DNA of 64,000 bases from Phyllobacterium lublinensis (GTDB lineage: Bacteria > Pseudomonadota > Alphaproteobacteria > Rhizobiales > Rhizobiaceae). Position 1 is the first letter of the stretch; every line of letters begins with the position of its first letter. Of this stretch, positions 54,554 through 62,622 are shown in pieces. Made by a program: the position numbers and the translations under genes. The stretch spans positions 62,001 through 126,000 of the forward strand of contig NZ_JAIUDQ010000006.1 of the NCBI RefSeq assembly GCF_020164435.1, in the 5' to 3' direction. The notes beneath the pieces are model-generated. The model had not been told where the DNA came from, did not search any database, and saw only the letters and a list, made by a program, of their open reading frames with translations.

Positions 54554-55395
54554 AAGTCATTGCGACGATTGGCGAGCTGCGTGCTGCATTGAAATCGGAA
54601 CGTCTGGCAGGCAAGACGATTGGCCTGGTACCGACCATGGGCTATCTGCATGTCGGCCATATGGAATTGGTCCGCCGGTCGAAGGCGGCTGCCGATGTCA
54701 CTGTGGTATCCATCTTCGTCAACCCGACCCAGTTCGGGCCGAACGAGGATCTCTCCACCTATCCGCGCGACATGGAGGGCGACCTCGGCAAGCTGCGGGC
54801 GGAGGGTGTCGACTATGCCTTCACGCCGGAGGTTGCGGAAATTTACCGGCCCGGCGCCGATACGATCGTTGATACCCCGGTGCTATCACGCATTCTGATC
54901 GGCAAGATTCGTCCCGGACATTTCCGCGGCGTGACCACGGTCGTGACCAAACTGTTCAACATCGTACAGCCCGATCACGCATTCTTCGGCGAGAAGGACT
55001 ACCAGCAACTGACCATCATTCGTCGCATGGTCGCGGATCTCGACATGCCGATCGAGATTACCGGTGTTGCAACGGTGCGCGAGGAGGACGGCGTTGCATG
55101 TTCATCGCGCAATGCAATGCTGACGCCAGCCGACCGCAAGGCGGCCGTCGTGTTGTCCAGATCGCTGGCGAGGGCCGAGGAACTGGCGGCCAAGGGACAA
55201 CGATCAGTTTCGGCTATCCGGAATGCGGTGCGTTCGGTCCTGGAAGCCGAGAAACGCGGCCAGATTGAGTCGGTCGATATCCGGGATGCGCAAACGCTCG
55301 ATCCGGTTTCGGGCAAATTCAGGCAGCCAGCGGTCATTCTTCTGACGGTTCGCTTTGGCAAGGTGAGATTGATCGATCAGCGTGTCGTCGGCTGA
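54550..55395 (+). CDS. panC: Pantothenate synthetase
   Basis: This 281-residue ligase joins pantoate and beta-alanine. It has the HIGH-type ATP motif VPTMGYLHVGHMELVRRSK, the substrate loop FVNPTQFGPNEDLSTYPRD, then FFGEKDYQQLTIIRRMV and EEDGVACSSRNAMLTPADR. It overlaps nadC by four bases, linking vitamin B5 synthesis to NAD synthesis in one transcript. panB follows after 21 bases. Confidence 0.96.
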   Translation: MKVIATIGELRAALKSERLAGKTIGLVPTMGYLHVGHMELVRRSKAAADVTVVSIFVNPTQFGPNEDLSTYPRDMEGDLGKLRAEGVDYAFTPEVAEIYRPGADTIVDTPVLSRILIGKIRPGHFRGVTTVVTKLFNIVQPDHAFFGEKDYQQLTIIRRMVADLDMPIEITGVATVREEDGVACSSRNAMLTPADRKAAVVLSRSLARAEELAAKGQRSVSAIRNAVRSVLEAEKRGQIESVDIRDAQTLDPVSGKFRQPAVILLTVRFGKVRLIDQRVVG

Positions 55396-55416
55396 TCACG
55401 ATCCGGGAAAGGTAAC

Positions 55417-56232
55417 ATGAGCCAGGAAGTCGTCATTCGCAGGATAACCGCGCCGGAGATTCGGAGCCGCAAGGGCGGCGAGCCGATCGTTGCCTTGACC
55501 TCCTATCACGCCAATACGGCACGCATCGTTGACGGCCATGCAGACATTCTGCTCGTTGGCGACAGTCTCGGCATGGTCCTCTATGCGATGGACTCGACGC
55601 TCGGGGTTCCACTTGATCTGATGATAGCCCATGGTCGCGCCGTTGTGCGTGGCTCCAGGCGGGCGATGGTCGTCGTGGACATGCCCTTCGGTTCCTACGA
55701 GGAAAGCCCGGCCATGGCGTTTCGCAATGCCGCCCGCATCATGCAGGAGACGGGGTGCGGCGCGGTCAAGCTTGAAGGCGGGGTGCGCATGGCCGATACC
55801 ATTCGCTTCCTGACGGAGCGTGGAATTCCGGTCATGGCCCATGTCGGACTGACTCCGCAGTCGATCAACACCTTCGGCGGCTTCAAGACGCAGGGCCGCG
55901 ACACGGCGTTGTGGCCGCTGATCAAGGCCGATGCCCAGGCGGTGGGCGAGGCCGGCGCATTTTCCGTGGTCCTGGAAGGAATTGTCGAACCGCTTGCCGC
56001 GGAAATCTCCCGCGAGAGCCTCATTCCGACCATCGGCATCGGCGGGTCCAGGGAGTGCGACGGCCAGATCCTCGTGCTGGAGGATATGCTTGGCTACAAT
56101 CCGAAACCGCCCAAATTCGTGAAGGTCTATGGGCATGTGGGCAGCGCAATTGAGGCGGCAGTGAAGGCCTACTCGGAAGATGTTCGTTCGCGTGCTTTTC
56201 CAGGAGACGAGAACGTCTATCCGTTGAAATAA
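55417..56232 (+). CDS. panB: 3-methyl-2-oxobutanoate hydroxymethyltransferase
   Basis: This 271-residue enzyme adds a hydroxymethyl group to 2-oxoisovalerate, giving ketopantoate. The signature is clear: [40 protein letters not shown], then [20 protein letters not shown] and [26 protein letters not shown]. It is the last gene of the nadABC-panCB run and converges with the cupin gene. Confidence 0.96.
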   Translation: MSQEVVIRRITAPEIRSRKGGEPIVALTSYHANTARIVDGHADILLVGDSLGMVLYAMDSTLGVPLDLMIAHGRAVVRGSRRAMVVVDMPFGSYEESPAMAFRNAARIMQETGCGAVKLEGGVRMADTIRFLTERGIPVMAHVGLTPQSINTFGGFKTQGRDTALWPLIKADAQAVGEAGAFSVVLEGIVEPLAAEISRESLIPTIGIGGSRECDGQILVLEDMLGYNPKPPKFVKVYGHVGSAIEAAVKAYSEDVRSRAFPGDENVYPLK

Positions 56233-56235
56233 GGC

Positions 56236-56748
56236 CTAATCGTGGTTCTTCCGTTCGGTATCAGCGCCCTCCCAATATTGCATGGTTGCCGATCGGTCGT
56301 AGCCTTCGCCCATCAACCGAACGCCAACGCGTCCGGTTTCCGTGTAGAAGATCACGTCGTTGGGGTTTTTCTCACCGATGATGATGTATCGGCAGGGCGC
56401 ATTGCTATGGTTGTGGAAGGAATGCCCGGCCTGCTGACCGGCCGGGAAAACGACGTGGTCGCCAGCCTTCATCCTGTAGGTCTTGTCGCCCAGCCGTAGC
56501 GTCATTTCGCCTTCGAGGATGAAAGCCTGCTCTTCCTCGAGCATATGATAGTGATTGAGACTCGACTCCTTGCCGGGCGATAGCTCCTCCAGGGCAACCC
56601 CCACATGTGTCGCCCCGCCAAAGCCCGAAAGATAGCGATAGCGCGAGCCGTAGCGGCTCCCTTCGGACCAATCTTCCCAGGGAACGGTGTCGGACGCGAA
56701 TGGTTCGGAAATACCGTCGGCATTCAATGATTTCGGTTTGTCGTTCAT
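56236..56748 (-). CDS. Cupin-domain protein
   Basis: This 170-residue single-cupin protein has metal-site motif 1 as SSLNHYHMLEEEQAFILEGE (two His and the Glu) and motif 2 as HVVFPAGQQAGHSFHNHSNA. A preceding segment, SGFGGATHVGVALEELSPGK, and a tail with PNDVIFYTETGRVGVRLMGE are like the quercetinase/oxalate-type cupins. Function is unknown. Start 56748 has GGGAGAGAG upstream and lies 10 bases after nadQ, making it the last gene of the minus-strand operon. Confidence 0.85.
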   Translation of the reverse strand: MNDKPKSLNADGISEPFASDTVPWEDWSEGSRYGSRYRYLSGFGGATHVGVALEELSPGKESSLNHYHMLEEEQAFILEGEMTLRLGDKTYRMKAGDHVVFPAGQQAGHSFHNHSNAPCRYIIIGEKNPNDVIFYTETGRVGVRLMGEGYDRSATMQYWEGADTERKNHD

Positions 56749-56758
56749 GACTCTCTCC

Positions 56759-57718
56759 CTATCCTCGTCCTCCGACACGAAGGCCGGCCACGCTGCGCTC
56801 CTCCAGCACGTTGTGACGGAAGCGATAAAGCGCAGCAGGCCGTCCACGAGCCTGCGTCTGTTCGGCTCCTGTGGGTTCGACCAGTTCGGTGGTCTCGACC
56901 AGCCTGCGGAAGTTCTGCTTGTGCAGGTGTCTTCCGGATATCGCCTCAACGGTCTCCTGCAATGCGGTCAGTGTAAAGGTTGGTGGCATCAGTTCGAAGA
57001 TGACCGGCCGATATTTCAGCTTGGAACGGAGCCGCGAGATTGCGGTTGCGAGAATGCGGCGGTGATCAAAACTCATCGGCAGGCCCAGGGCACGCGAAAG
57101 CTCCGTCCGCTCTGCCCGCCCATCCCGTCCTGCTTCGTCGACCAATCCTGCTTCGTAAAGGAGTTCATAGCGCTCCAGGGAACGCTCCTCGTCCCAAGCG
57201 ATACCATCGTCGCCGAAAGCAAGCCGGAGCCGGCTCAACCGCGCTGAAAACCCGCCGCTTTTCGCCCATGAGAGCAGCGCCGGGCGTATGGTCTCATCGA
57301 TCATTGCCGGCTTGCCGCCGCGCCAGTCCTCCCAGGGCAAAAATGAATACCAGCTGCGCCAGCGCGCCCCCGACTTGCTGATAGCTTCCCTGTTGTCATC
57401 CGCAATCCGGGTAAGCGCGAGATAACCCACCGACACAATGTGCAGGTCCTGGTCTTCCGCGGTCTTGTGGCGACCGCGATCGCCGAAAGTGTAGAGTTGT
57501 TCGACATAACCCAGCCGCAGGGGAGTCTGCTCGGCCACCCACTCGCGCAGCCCGGTTTCGAAGGTCCTGTGTTGCAGGGGATTGAAAGGGCCGAACGGCA
57601 ACTCGTCGCGCTCAGCATCGCCGCCAGCCGGACTGGTTAGAATCAAGGGATCGTTATTCGCCACGGCAACGATGGCCGCGCTCAGGTTTATCTCGACGGC
57701 ATTGGGCGCGCCGGTCAT
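56759..57718 (-). CDS. nadQ: NadQ-type regulator (NUDIX-like plus winged helix)
   Basis: This 319-residue protein has an N-terminal NUDIX-like fold (NLSAAIVAVANNDPLILTSP, then LREWVAEQTPLRLGYVEQLY and TFGDRGRH) lacking a full hydrolase box. A middle helical region follows. The C-terminal winged helix of the NrtR/NadQ kind reads FTLTALQETVEAISGRHLHK, QNFRRLVETTELVEPTG, then RGRPAALYRFR. NadQ proteins repress NAD synthesis genes in alphaproteobacteria, and nadABC lies 4 kb away with a palindrome 66 bases upstream. Identification rests on layout and context. Confidence 0.8.
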   Translation of the reverse strand: MTGAPNAVEINLSAAIVAVANNDPLILTSPAGGDAERDELPFGPFNPLQHRTFETGLREWVAEQTPLRLGYVEQLYTFGDRGRHKTAEDQDLHIVSVGYLALTRIADDNREAISKSGARWRSWYSFLPWEDWRGGKPAMIDETIRPALLSWAKSGGFSARLSRLRLAFGDDGIAWDEERSLERYELLYEAGLVDEAGRDGRAERTELSRALGLPMSFDHRRILATAISRLRSKLKYRPVIFELMPPTFTLTALQETVEAISGRHLHKQNFRRLVETTELVEPTGAEQTQARGRPAALYRFRHNVLEERSVAGLRVGGRG

Positions 57719-57721
57719 CTC

Positions 57722-58237
57722 TTACACCAGGATGGGCAGGATGAACGGCGTGCCTTCGAAGGCGTCCTCACCCCGGCCGATCTCCTTGATAGCGTCGACC
57801 ATACGACCCTTGCGATCGAGCATATCATCTGCAAGCGCCACCAGCCGGATATTGGGCGTTGCGGAGGGTGAATTACGCCGCAGTGTCTGGGCCAGCCACA
57901 CCTCGTCAAGCTCTGGATTCAGTGCAAGGGCCGTAATATAGGCTCCTGCCGTCGAGCGCGATATGCCGGCGTAACAGTGGATGAGGAGGGGGGCTTTTCG
58001 ATCCCAGCTTTGTCCGAAGGCAATCAGGCCACTGACGTGATCGGCCACCGGGTGGGTCATGCCCTCGGTTGGCTCGATAATATCGTTGAACCCCAGAAAC
58101 AGGTGACGATCCTCGGAAATCTCGGCCGGGCGCATCACGGGGGTACCGATATTGATCAGCGTGACCATGTCTCGAGCACCGAAACGCGTCGCGGTCTCGG
58201 CCAGGCGGGAGAGTGGGGAGATGACGATATGTGGCAT
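57722..58237 (-). CDS. Tyrosine/dual-specificity phosphatase-like protein
   Basis: This 171-residue protein has the Cys-phosphatase signature LLIHCYAGISRSTAGAYITA (H-C-x5-R-S) at about residues 85-105, with a possible general-acid loop before it (LGFNDIIEPTEGM). It is of the short bacterial DSP type. Its substrate, protein or small molecule, is unknown. It lies eight bases after the HD hydrolase and three bases before nadQ, in the same operon. Confidence 0.85.
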   Translation of the reverse strand: MPHIVISPLSRLAETATRFGARDMVTLINIGTPVMRPAEISEDRHLFLGFNDIIEPTEGMTHPVADHVSGLIAFGQSWDRKAPLLIHCYAGISRSTAGAYITALALNPELDEVWLAQTLRRNSPSATPNIRLVALADDMLDRKGRMVDAIKEIGRGEDAFEGTPFILPILV

Positions 58238-58245
58238 TGACCCTG

Positions 58246-58884
58246 TTATCCTCTGTTCTGCGCGCGCTGCCTGTCGAGAAACGCGAACCGCTGCAGAAAT
58301 GCGTCCTGTACCTCCTGAGTGGGCAGGGCGATCAGGTCGAGCTTGTGCGGATCTATCCCGCGCGGCCGACCGAAGAATTGCACAGCCTCCTTTTCGGAGA
58401 ATCCGGCAAGCCGTGTTGCTTCATAGTAAGCGGCGATGGCATCTGCCCGCTTGATCAAGGCTCGAAGCTCCTGCTTCACCTCTGGTGTCAGTGAGAACCG
58501 CAAATGGATGGCATGTTGGAGGCGCAATTCCACACTCTTGTAGTCGCCACCGACGACGGCCTTGAAAGGTGAAATCATGTCGCCGATCACATATTCGGGT
58601 GCGTCATGGAGAAGTGCGATCAGGCGATGCTCGGCCGTTGCTTCAGGGACGATCCTGCCGAATATCTGTTCGACCAGCAGCGAATGCTGCGCCACCGAAA
58701 AAGCATGTTCGCCGACTGTTTGTCCGTTCCAGCGGGCGACGCGCGCCAGCCCTTGGGCAATGTCCTCGATTTCGATATCAAGGGGCGAGGGGTCAAGGAG
58801 ATCCAGCCGGCGGCCGGACAGCATGCGTTGCCAGGCACGCAGTTCGGTTTTTTTCAATACGATAGTTTGCGGCTTGGCCGGCAT
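58246..58884 (-). CDS. HD-domain phosphohydrolase (YfbR-like)
   Basis: This 212-residue protein has the HD pattern: GEHAFSVAQHSLLVEQIF (first His), LIALLHDAPEYVIGDMISPF (HD), and a late Asp in LIKRADAIAAYYEATRL. It resembles YfbR-type 5'-nucleotidases acting on deoxynucleoside monophosphates, though it is longer. It is second in the ygfZ-led minus-strand operon, 21 bases after ygfZ. Confidence 0.85.
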   Translation of the reverse strand: MPAKPQTIVLKKTELRAWQRMLSGRRLDLLDPSPLDIEIEDIAQGLARVARWNGQTVGEHAFSVAQHSLLVEQIFGRIVPEATAEHRLIALLHDAPEYVIGDMISPFKAVVGGDYKSVELRLQHAIHLRFSLTPEVKQELRALIKRADAIAAYYEATRLAGFSEKEAVQFFGRPRGIDPHKLDLIALPTQEVQDAFLQRFAFLDRQRAQNRG

Positions 58885-58905
58885 TCATGCTCCCGGAGGT
58901 CAGGA

Positions 58906-59757
58906 CTACGCTTCTTGTGTTGCCTCGGGGAATGTAAACCGGTGTTCGGGTGGAATGGCAAGGTGGACCGCAACTTCTCCTGCCAAAATGGGGGTTCCGC
59001 TGTCCACGGCTTCCTTGACCCTGTCGATGCGGGCAAGCGCAAGCCCGGCATTTCCCGCAACACTCCCCAGAGTCCCGATGTCCCGGCCATTGGCCGTAAT
59101 CGTTGTTCCTGTTGCGGGCAAGTCGGAGAGAGCCGTAGCGATGAGCATCCGGCGCCTGGCGGTGCCACGGTGCTGCATGCGGGAGACGACTTCCTGACCG
59201 ACGAAACAGCCTTTCCTGAATGATAGTCCGCCCGTCTGATCAAGATTGACATCATGCGGGAAGGCGTTGCCGAGCTGATAGTCCAGGGGCGCTTCCGCCA
59301 CGCCATGAACAATCCTCAACATCGTCCACGCATTCGCATCACCAGTAGCATCCGAAATGCCGCCATAGCGCCGTTGAACGTTAAGCGCGTTGGGAAAACG
59401 CCGGTCATGTAATGTTGAATCATTTTGCGAACGGCCGGAATCTGTTTCCCAGGAAACCTGAACAAGTGGTTCTGAATCCGCGGCAATTTGAAGCTTGGCG
59501 CGCAGTTTATAGAGCGTCAGGCGTTTCAGGAGATCGTCAGCAGAAGCCTGCAGTGTATCGAGGCGAAATCCGTCGCCGCTGCGTGAGACAAGGAATTCGA
59601 ACAGAATCTTGCCTTGCGGACTGAGCAGGGCGCCGGGTTTCAGATCATGCCGTTCGAGTGAATCCAGATCGGTCGTTATGAGGTTCTGAAGGAAAGTTTC
59701 AGAGTCCTCGCCTGTCATGTGAAGGATTGCTCTTCCGTTTAAACTTGCCGATGGCAT
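58906..59757 (-). CDS. ygfZ: Folate-binding protein YgfZ
   Basis: This 283-residue protein is of the GcvT-like YgfZ/IBA57 family, which helps assemble or repair iron-sulfur clusters with tetrahydrofolate. Family marks: LNGRAILHMTGEDSETFLQN, LLSPQGKILFEFLVSRSGDG, and the YgfZ box RKGCFVGQEVVSRMQHRGTA. The first gene of the five-gene minus-strand operon, divergent from pyrC. The link to NadA, an Fe-S enzyme regulated by the downstream nadQ, may be coincidental. Confidence 0.94.
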   Translation of the reverse strand: MPSASLNGRAILHMTGEDSETFLQNLITTDLDSLERHDLKPGALLSPQGKILFEFLVSRSGDGFRLDTLQASADDLLKRLTLYKLRAKLQIAADSEPLVQVSWETDSGRSQNDSTLHDRRFPNALNVQRRYGGISDATGDANAWTMLRIVHGVAEAPLDYQLGNAFPHDVNLDQTGGLSFRKGCFVGQEVVSRMQHRGTARRRMLIATALSDLPATGTTITANGRDIGTLGSVAGNAGLALARIDRVKEAVDSGTPILAGEVAVHLAIPPEHRFTFPEATQEA

Positions 59758-59837
59758 TCTATCACCCTTGCCTTTCGCGTCCCTGTTACGTAATCCGCTG
59801 CTGAAGGGTTCGCAAGGCTGGATGGAGGCAGAAACAA

Positions 59838-61175
59838 ATGGCTCGGACGTTCGATACGATTTTTCGGAGCGGTATTGTCGTCAACCAGGATGGCGTCGGC
59901 CTGCGTGATGTCGGCATTACCAACGGCCGCATTGCCGCAATCGGCAATCTTGGCGGCGCATCGGCGGCCGAGATCATCGACTCGACCGGGCTGCATATCC
60001 TTCCGGGCGTGGTCGACAGCCAGGTGCACTTCCGCGAGCCTGGGCTTGAGCACAAGGAGGACCTCGAGAGCGGCTCGCGCTCTGCGGTGCTCGGCGGTGT
60101 CACAGCCGTCTTTGAAATGCCCAACACCAAACCGCTGACAACATCTGCCGAAACGCTCGAGGATAAGGTCAGGCGCGGCCGCCACCGGATGCATTGCGAT
60201 TTTGCCTTTTGGGTTGGAGGCACGCGTGACAATGCAAACGACGTGGCCGAGCTTGAGCGACTGCCCGGCGCGGCAGGTATCAAGGTGTTCATGGGATCGT
60301 CCACCGGCGATCTGCTTGTCGAGGAGGATGAGGGCGTTCGTTCCATCCTGAGGAACACGCGCCGGCGTGCCGCATTCCACTCCGAGGATGAATTCCGCTT
60401 GCGCGAACGCGAGGGGTTGCGTGTTGCAAATGATCCGTCTTCGCACCCGGTCTGGCGTGACGAAATCGCCGCGCTCAAATGCACGGAGCGGCTGGTACGG
60501 ATTGCCCGCGAAACCCGTGCGCGTATCCATGTCCTACACATATCGACAGCCGAGGAGATCGATTTCCTGCAGGATCACAAGGATGTGGCGAGCTGCGAAG
60601 CAACGCCGCATCATTTGACGCTTGATGCCAGCCAATATGCAACGCTTGGCACACTGATCCAGATGAATCCGCCGGTGCGTGATACGCGCCACCGCGACGG
60701 TATCTGGACCGGCATAGGCCAGGGGATCGTCGATGTCCTCGGATCCGACCATGCTCCGCACACGCTTGAAGAGAAGGCAAAGCCCTATCCAGCCTCGCCG
60801 TCGGGCATGACCGGCGTCCAGACCCTTGTGCCGATCATGCTTGATCACGTGAATGCCGGACGGCTTTCCATTGAACGGTTTGTCGATCTGAGCTCGCACG
60901 GGCCCAATCGGCTGTTCGGCATGGCACGAAAGGGTCGCATTGCCGTCGGCTACGACGCCGACCTGACGATCGTCGACATGAAGCGCCGGGAAGCCATTAC
61001 CAATGGGCAAGTCGGCTCCAAGGCCGGCTGGACACCATACGACGGAAAGATTGTGACCGGCTGGCCGGTCGGAACGATTATTCGCGGCCGCAAGGTCATG
61101 TGGGAAGGTGAAATCGTCACGCCGTCCCAAGGCGAACCGGTGCTATTCGGCGAGGCACTTCCTCAAGGCAGATAG
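59838..61175 (+). CDS. pyrC: Dihydroorotase
   Basis: This 445-residue amidohydrolase forms dihydroorotate in pyrimidine synthesis. The metal site is PGVVDSQVHFREPGLEHKED, a variant of the usual D-x-H-x-H-x-R-x-P in which Gln-Val replaces His-Val (DSQVHFREP), so the first histidine is absent. VLHISTAEEIDFL, CEATPHHLTLDASQ and the Asp in VLGSDHAPHTLEEKAK are present. KVFMGSSTGDLLVEEDEG occupies the usual carbamylated-Lys position. The start is preceded by a purine-rich stretch. Allantoinase is a less likely alternative. Confidence 0.88.
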   Translation: MARTFDTIFRSGIVVNQDGVGLRDVGITNGRIAAIGNLGGASAAEIIDSTGLHILPGVVDSQVHFREPGLEHKEDLESGSRSAVLGGVTAVFEMPNTKPLTTSAETLEDKVRRGRHRMHCDFAFWVGGTRDNANDVAELERLPGAAGIKVFMGSSTGDLLVEEDEGVRSILRNTRRRAAFHSEDEFRLREREGLRVANDPSSHPVWRDEIAALKCTERLVRIARETRARIHVLHISTAEEIDFLQDHKDVASCEATPHHLTLDASQYATLGTLIQMNPPVRDTRHRDGIWTGIGQGIVDVLGSDHAPHTLEEKAKPYPASPSGMTGVQTLVPIMLDHVNAGRLSIERFVDLSSHGPNRLFGMARKGRIAVGYDADLTIVDMKRREAITNGQVGSKAGWTPYDGKIVTGWPVGTIIRGRKVMWEGEIVTPSQGEPVLFGEALPQGR

Positions 61176-61197
61176 GAGTCGGCTCTGGAGGATCCTT

Positions 61198-62088
61198 TCA
61201 CGCAGAGCCGGTAGGCGATGACGTAGCAAACGCCAGATGAGTCAGTTTTTCCGGATTTCGAACGACATAGATCGTCTTGATTTTGCCATTCTCGATTTCA
61301 AGGGCTGTCGTCTGCGGCATGTCGTCGAATTCGCTCGTTACGAAGCCGGGCAGACCGTCGATCGTCCCCTCGTGTAGCAGCGTCGGAAACTGGTATTTCT
61401 CGCGGCGTGCAACGCCATCAAAGAACCGGCTGACCTTTGCCGCCGTGTGGATAGGGTTGATGACTGACGGTCTGAGGCCCCCACCATCGGCATACAAGAC
61501 GACGTCCTCGGCCAAAAGGGATTGCAGTCCCTGCATGTCGCCGCTGCGTGAGGCAACGAAGAAGGCCTTTGCGATGTTGCGACCCTGTTCGTCAGACACT
61601 GGAAAGCGCGGCTTGGCCTTTTGGACATGGCTTCGGGCACGGCTGGCGAGTTGGCGGCATGCCGCCAGATCGCGGCCGATCGCCTTGGAAATCTGGTTGA
61701 AGTCCTGTCCGAATACATCGTGCAGCAGAAATGCGGCACGCTCGAGCGGTGAAAGACGCTCCAACGCCATCATCAGCGTCAACGTGATGTCACCATCCGA
61801 CTCATCTTCACTCGGGTCGAAGATGGGCTCCGGCAGCCAGTTTCCCACATAGGTTTCCCTTTTGACGCGAGCGGACTTCAAGTGATCGAGGCATAGCCGC
61901 GTAACAATGCGCACCAGGAAGGCCTCCTCGTTGCGCACCGTGGAGTTGTCTGTCTGGTGCCAGCGAATGAAGCTTTCCTGAACGATATCTTCCGCCTCCG
62001 CGACCGATCCAAGCATGCGGTAGGCGATGCGGATCAGCCTCGGTCTGAGGCGGTTGAACGTATCGGTCGCTTGATCAAGCAGCGACAC
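61198..62088 (-). CDS. sigJ: ECF41-type RNA polymerase sigma factor
   Basis: This 296-residue sigma factor has regions 2 (LIRIAYRMLGSVAEAEDIVQ with ESFIRWH) and 4 (LEIAAFL-like LSPLERAAFLLHDVFGQDFN, ISKAIGRDLAACRQLASRAR). A SnoaL-like C-terminal extension of about 100 residues follows. The ECF41 marks are the linker NWLPEPIFDP and the DGGG-type motif VLYADGGGLRPS in the extension, which in this group regulates activity instead of a separate anti-sigma factor. It overlaps the upstream decarboxylase-like gene by 14 bp, whose promoter matches the ECF41 consensus. Confidence 0.93.
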   Translation of the reverse strand: MSLLDQATDTFNRLRPRLIRIAYRMLGSVAEAEDIVQESFIRWHQTDNSTVRNEEAFLVRIVTRLCLDHLKSARVKRETYVGNWLPEPIFDPSEDESDGDITLTLMMALERLSPLERAAFLLHDVFGQDFNQISKAIGRDLAACRQLASRARSHVQKAKPRFPVSDEQGRNIAKAFFVASRSGDMQGLQSLLAEDVVLYADGGGLRPSVINPIHTAAKVSRFFDGVARREKYQFPTLLHEGTIDGLPGFVTSEFDDMPQTTALEIENGKIKTIYVVRNPEKLTHLAFATSSPTGSA

Positions 62089-62530
62089 TATCGGGTGCTA
62101 CCGGGTGGATCGAGCGGAAGCCGATGGCCAGACGGTTCCACCCGTTGATGGTTACGATCAGCATGGACAATTTGACGATCTCCTCTTCGGTAAACTGTCG
62201 CTTCAGTTCCTCATAGACGCTGTCCGGTGCATGGGTCTCTGCGATCAGCGTCAGCGATTCGGTCCAGGCCAGCGCCGCACGCTCGCGCTCGCTATAAGCC
62301 GGCGATTCCCGCCAGGCATCGAGCAGGTACAGCCGCTGCTCGGTCTCTCCGTGCTTGCGAGCTTCCTTGGAATGCATATCCAGGCAGAACGCGCAGCCGT
62401 TGATCTGCGAGGAACGCATTTTGATCAGCTTGATCAAACTTGTTTCCAGCCCGCTGCTGGCGATGCTCTCTTCCATCTTGAGCATCGGCTTGATTGCTTC
62501 GTGGTCCAATAGATTCAATCTTGCTTTCAC
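62075..62530 (-). CDS. Carboxymuconolactone decarboxylase-family protein
   Basis: This 151-residue AhpD-like protein has the redox motif NGCAFCLDMHSKEARKHGET (C-x2-C-x3-H), then SERERAALAWTESLTLIAE and the late INGWNRLAIGFR. Such proteins are the standard partner (COE gene) of ECF41 sigma factors and the target of their regulation. It may act on peroxides or as a thiol-dependent oxidoreductase. It precedes and overlaps the sigma gene, and a promoter of ECF41 type lies 40 bases upstream. Confidence 0.92.
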   Translation of the reverse strand: MKARLNLLDHEAIKPMLKMEESIASSGLETSLIKLIKMRSSQINGCAFCLDMHSKEARKHGETEQRLYLLDAWRESPAYSERERAALAWTESLTLIAETHAPDSVYEELKRQFTEEEIVKLSMLIVTINGWNRLAIGFRSIHPVAPDSVAA

Positions 62531-62569
62531 GACGTATCTCCTTGTGTGTCGTCAGTTGTCTGCACACAA

Positions 62570-62596
62570 GACGAGGCAGTGAGGTTGAACGTGACA
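62570..62596 (-). promoter_or_regulatory. ECF41-type promoter
   Basis: On the minus strand TGTCACG (62596-62590), a 16-base spacer and CGTC (62573-62570) match the ECF41 promoter (TGTCACA, about 16-18 bases, CGTC). It lies 40 bases upstream of the decarboxylase-like gene and so should drive it and the sigma factor in an autoregulatory loop. Confidence 0.8.
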
Positions 62597-62622
62597 TCCG
62601 AATGATTTTTTTCGCGACGAAC

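Noticed and set aside
61180-61210. CGGCTCT/AGAGCCG hairpin between pyrC and sigJ as a bidirectional terminator
   Set aside because: 17-base loop and no T-run; too weak to list.
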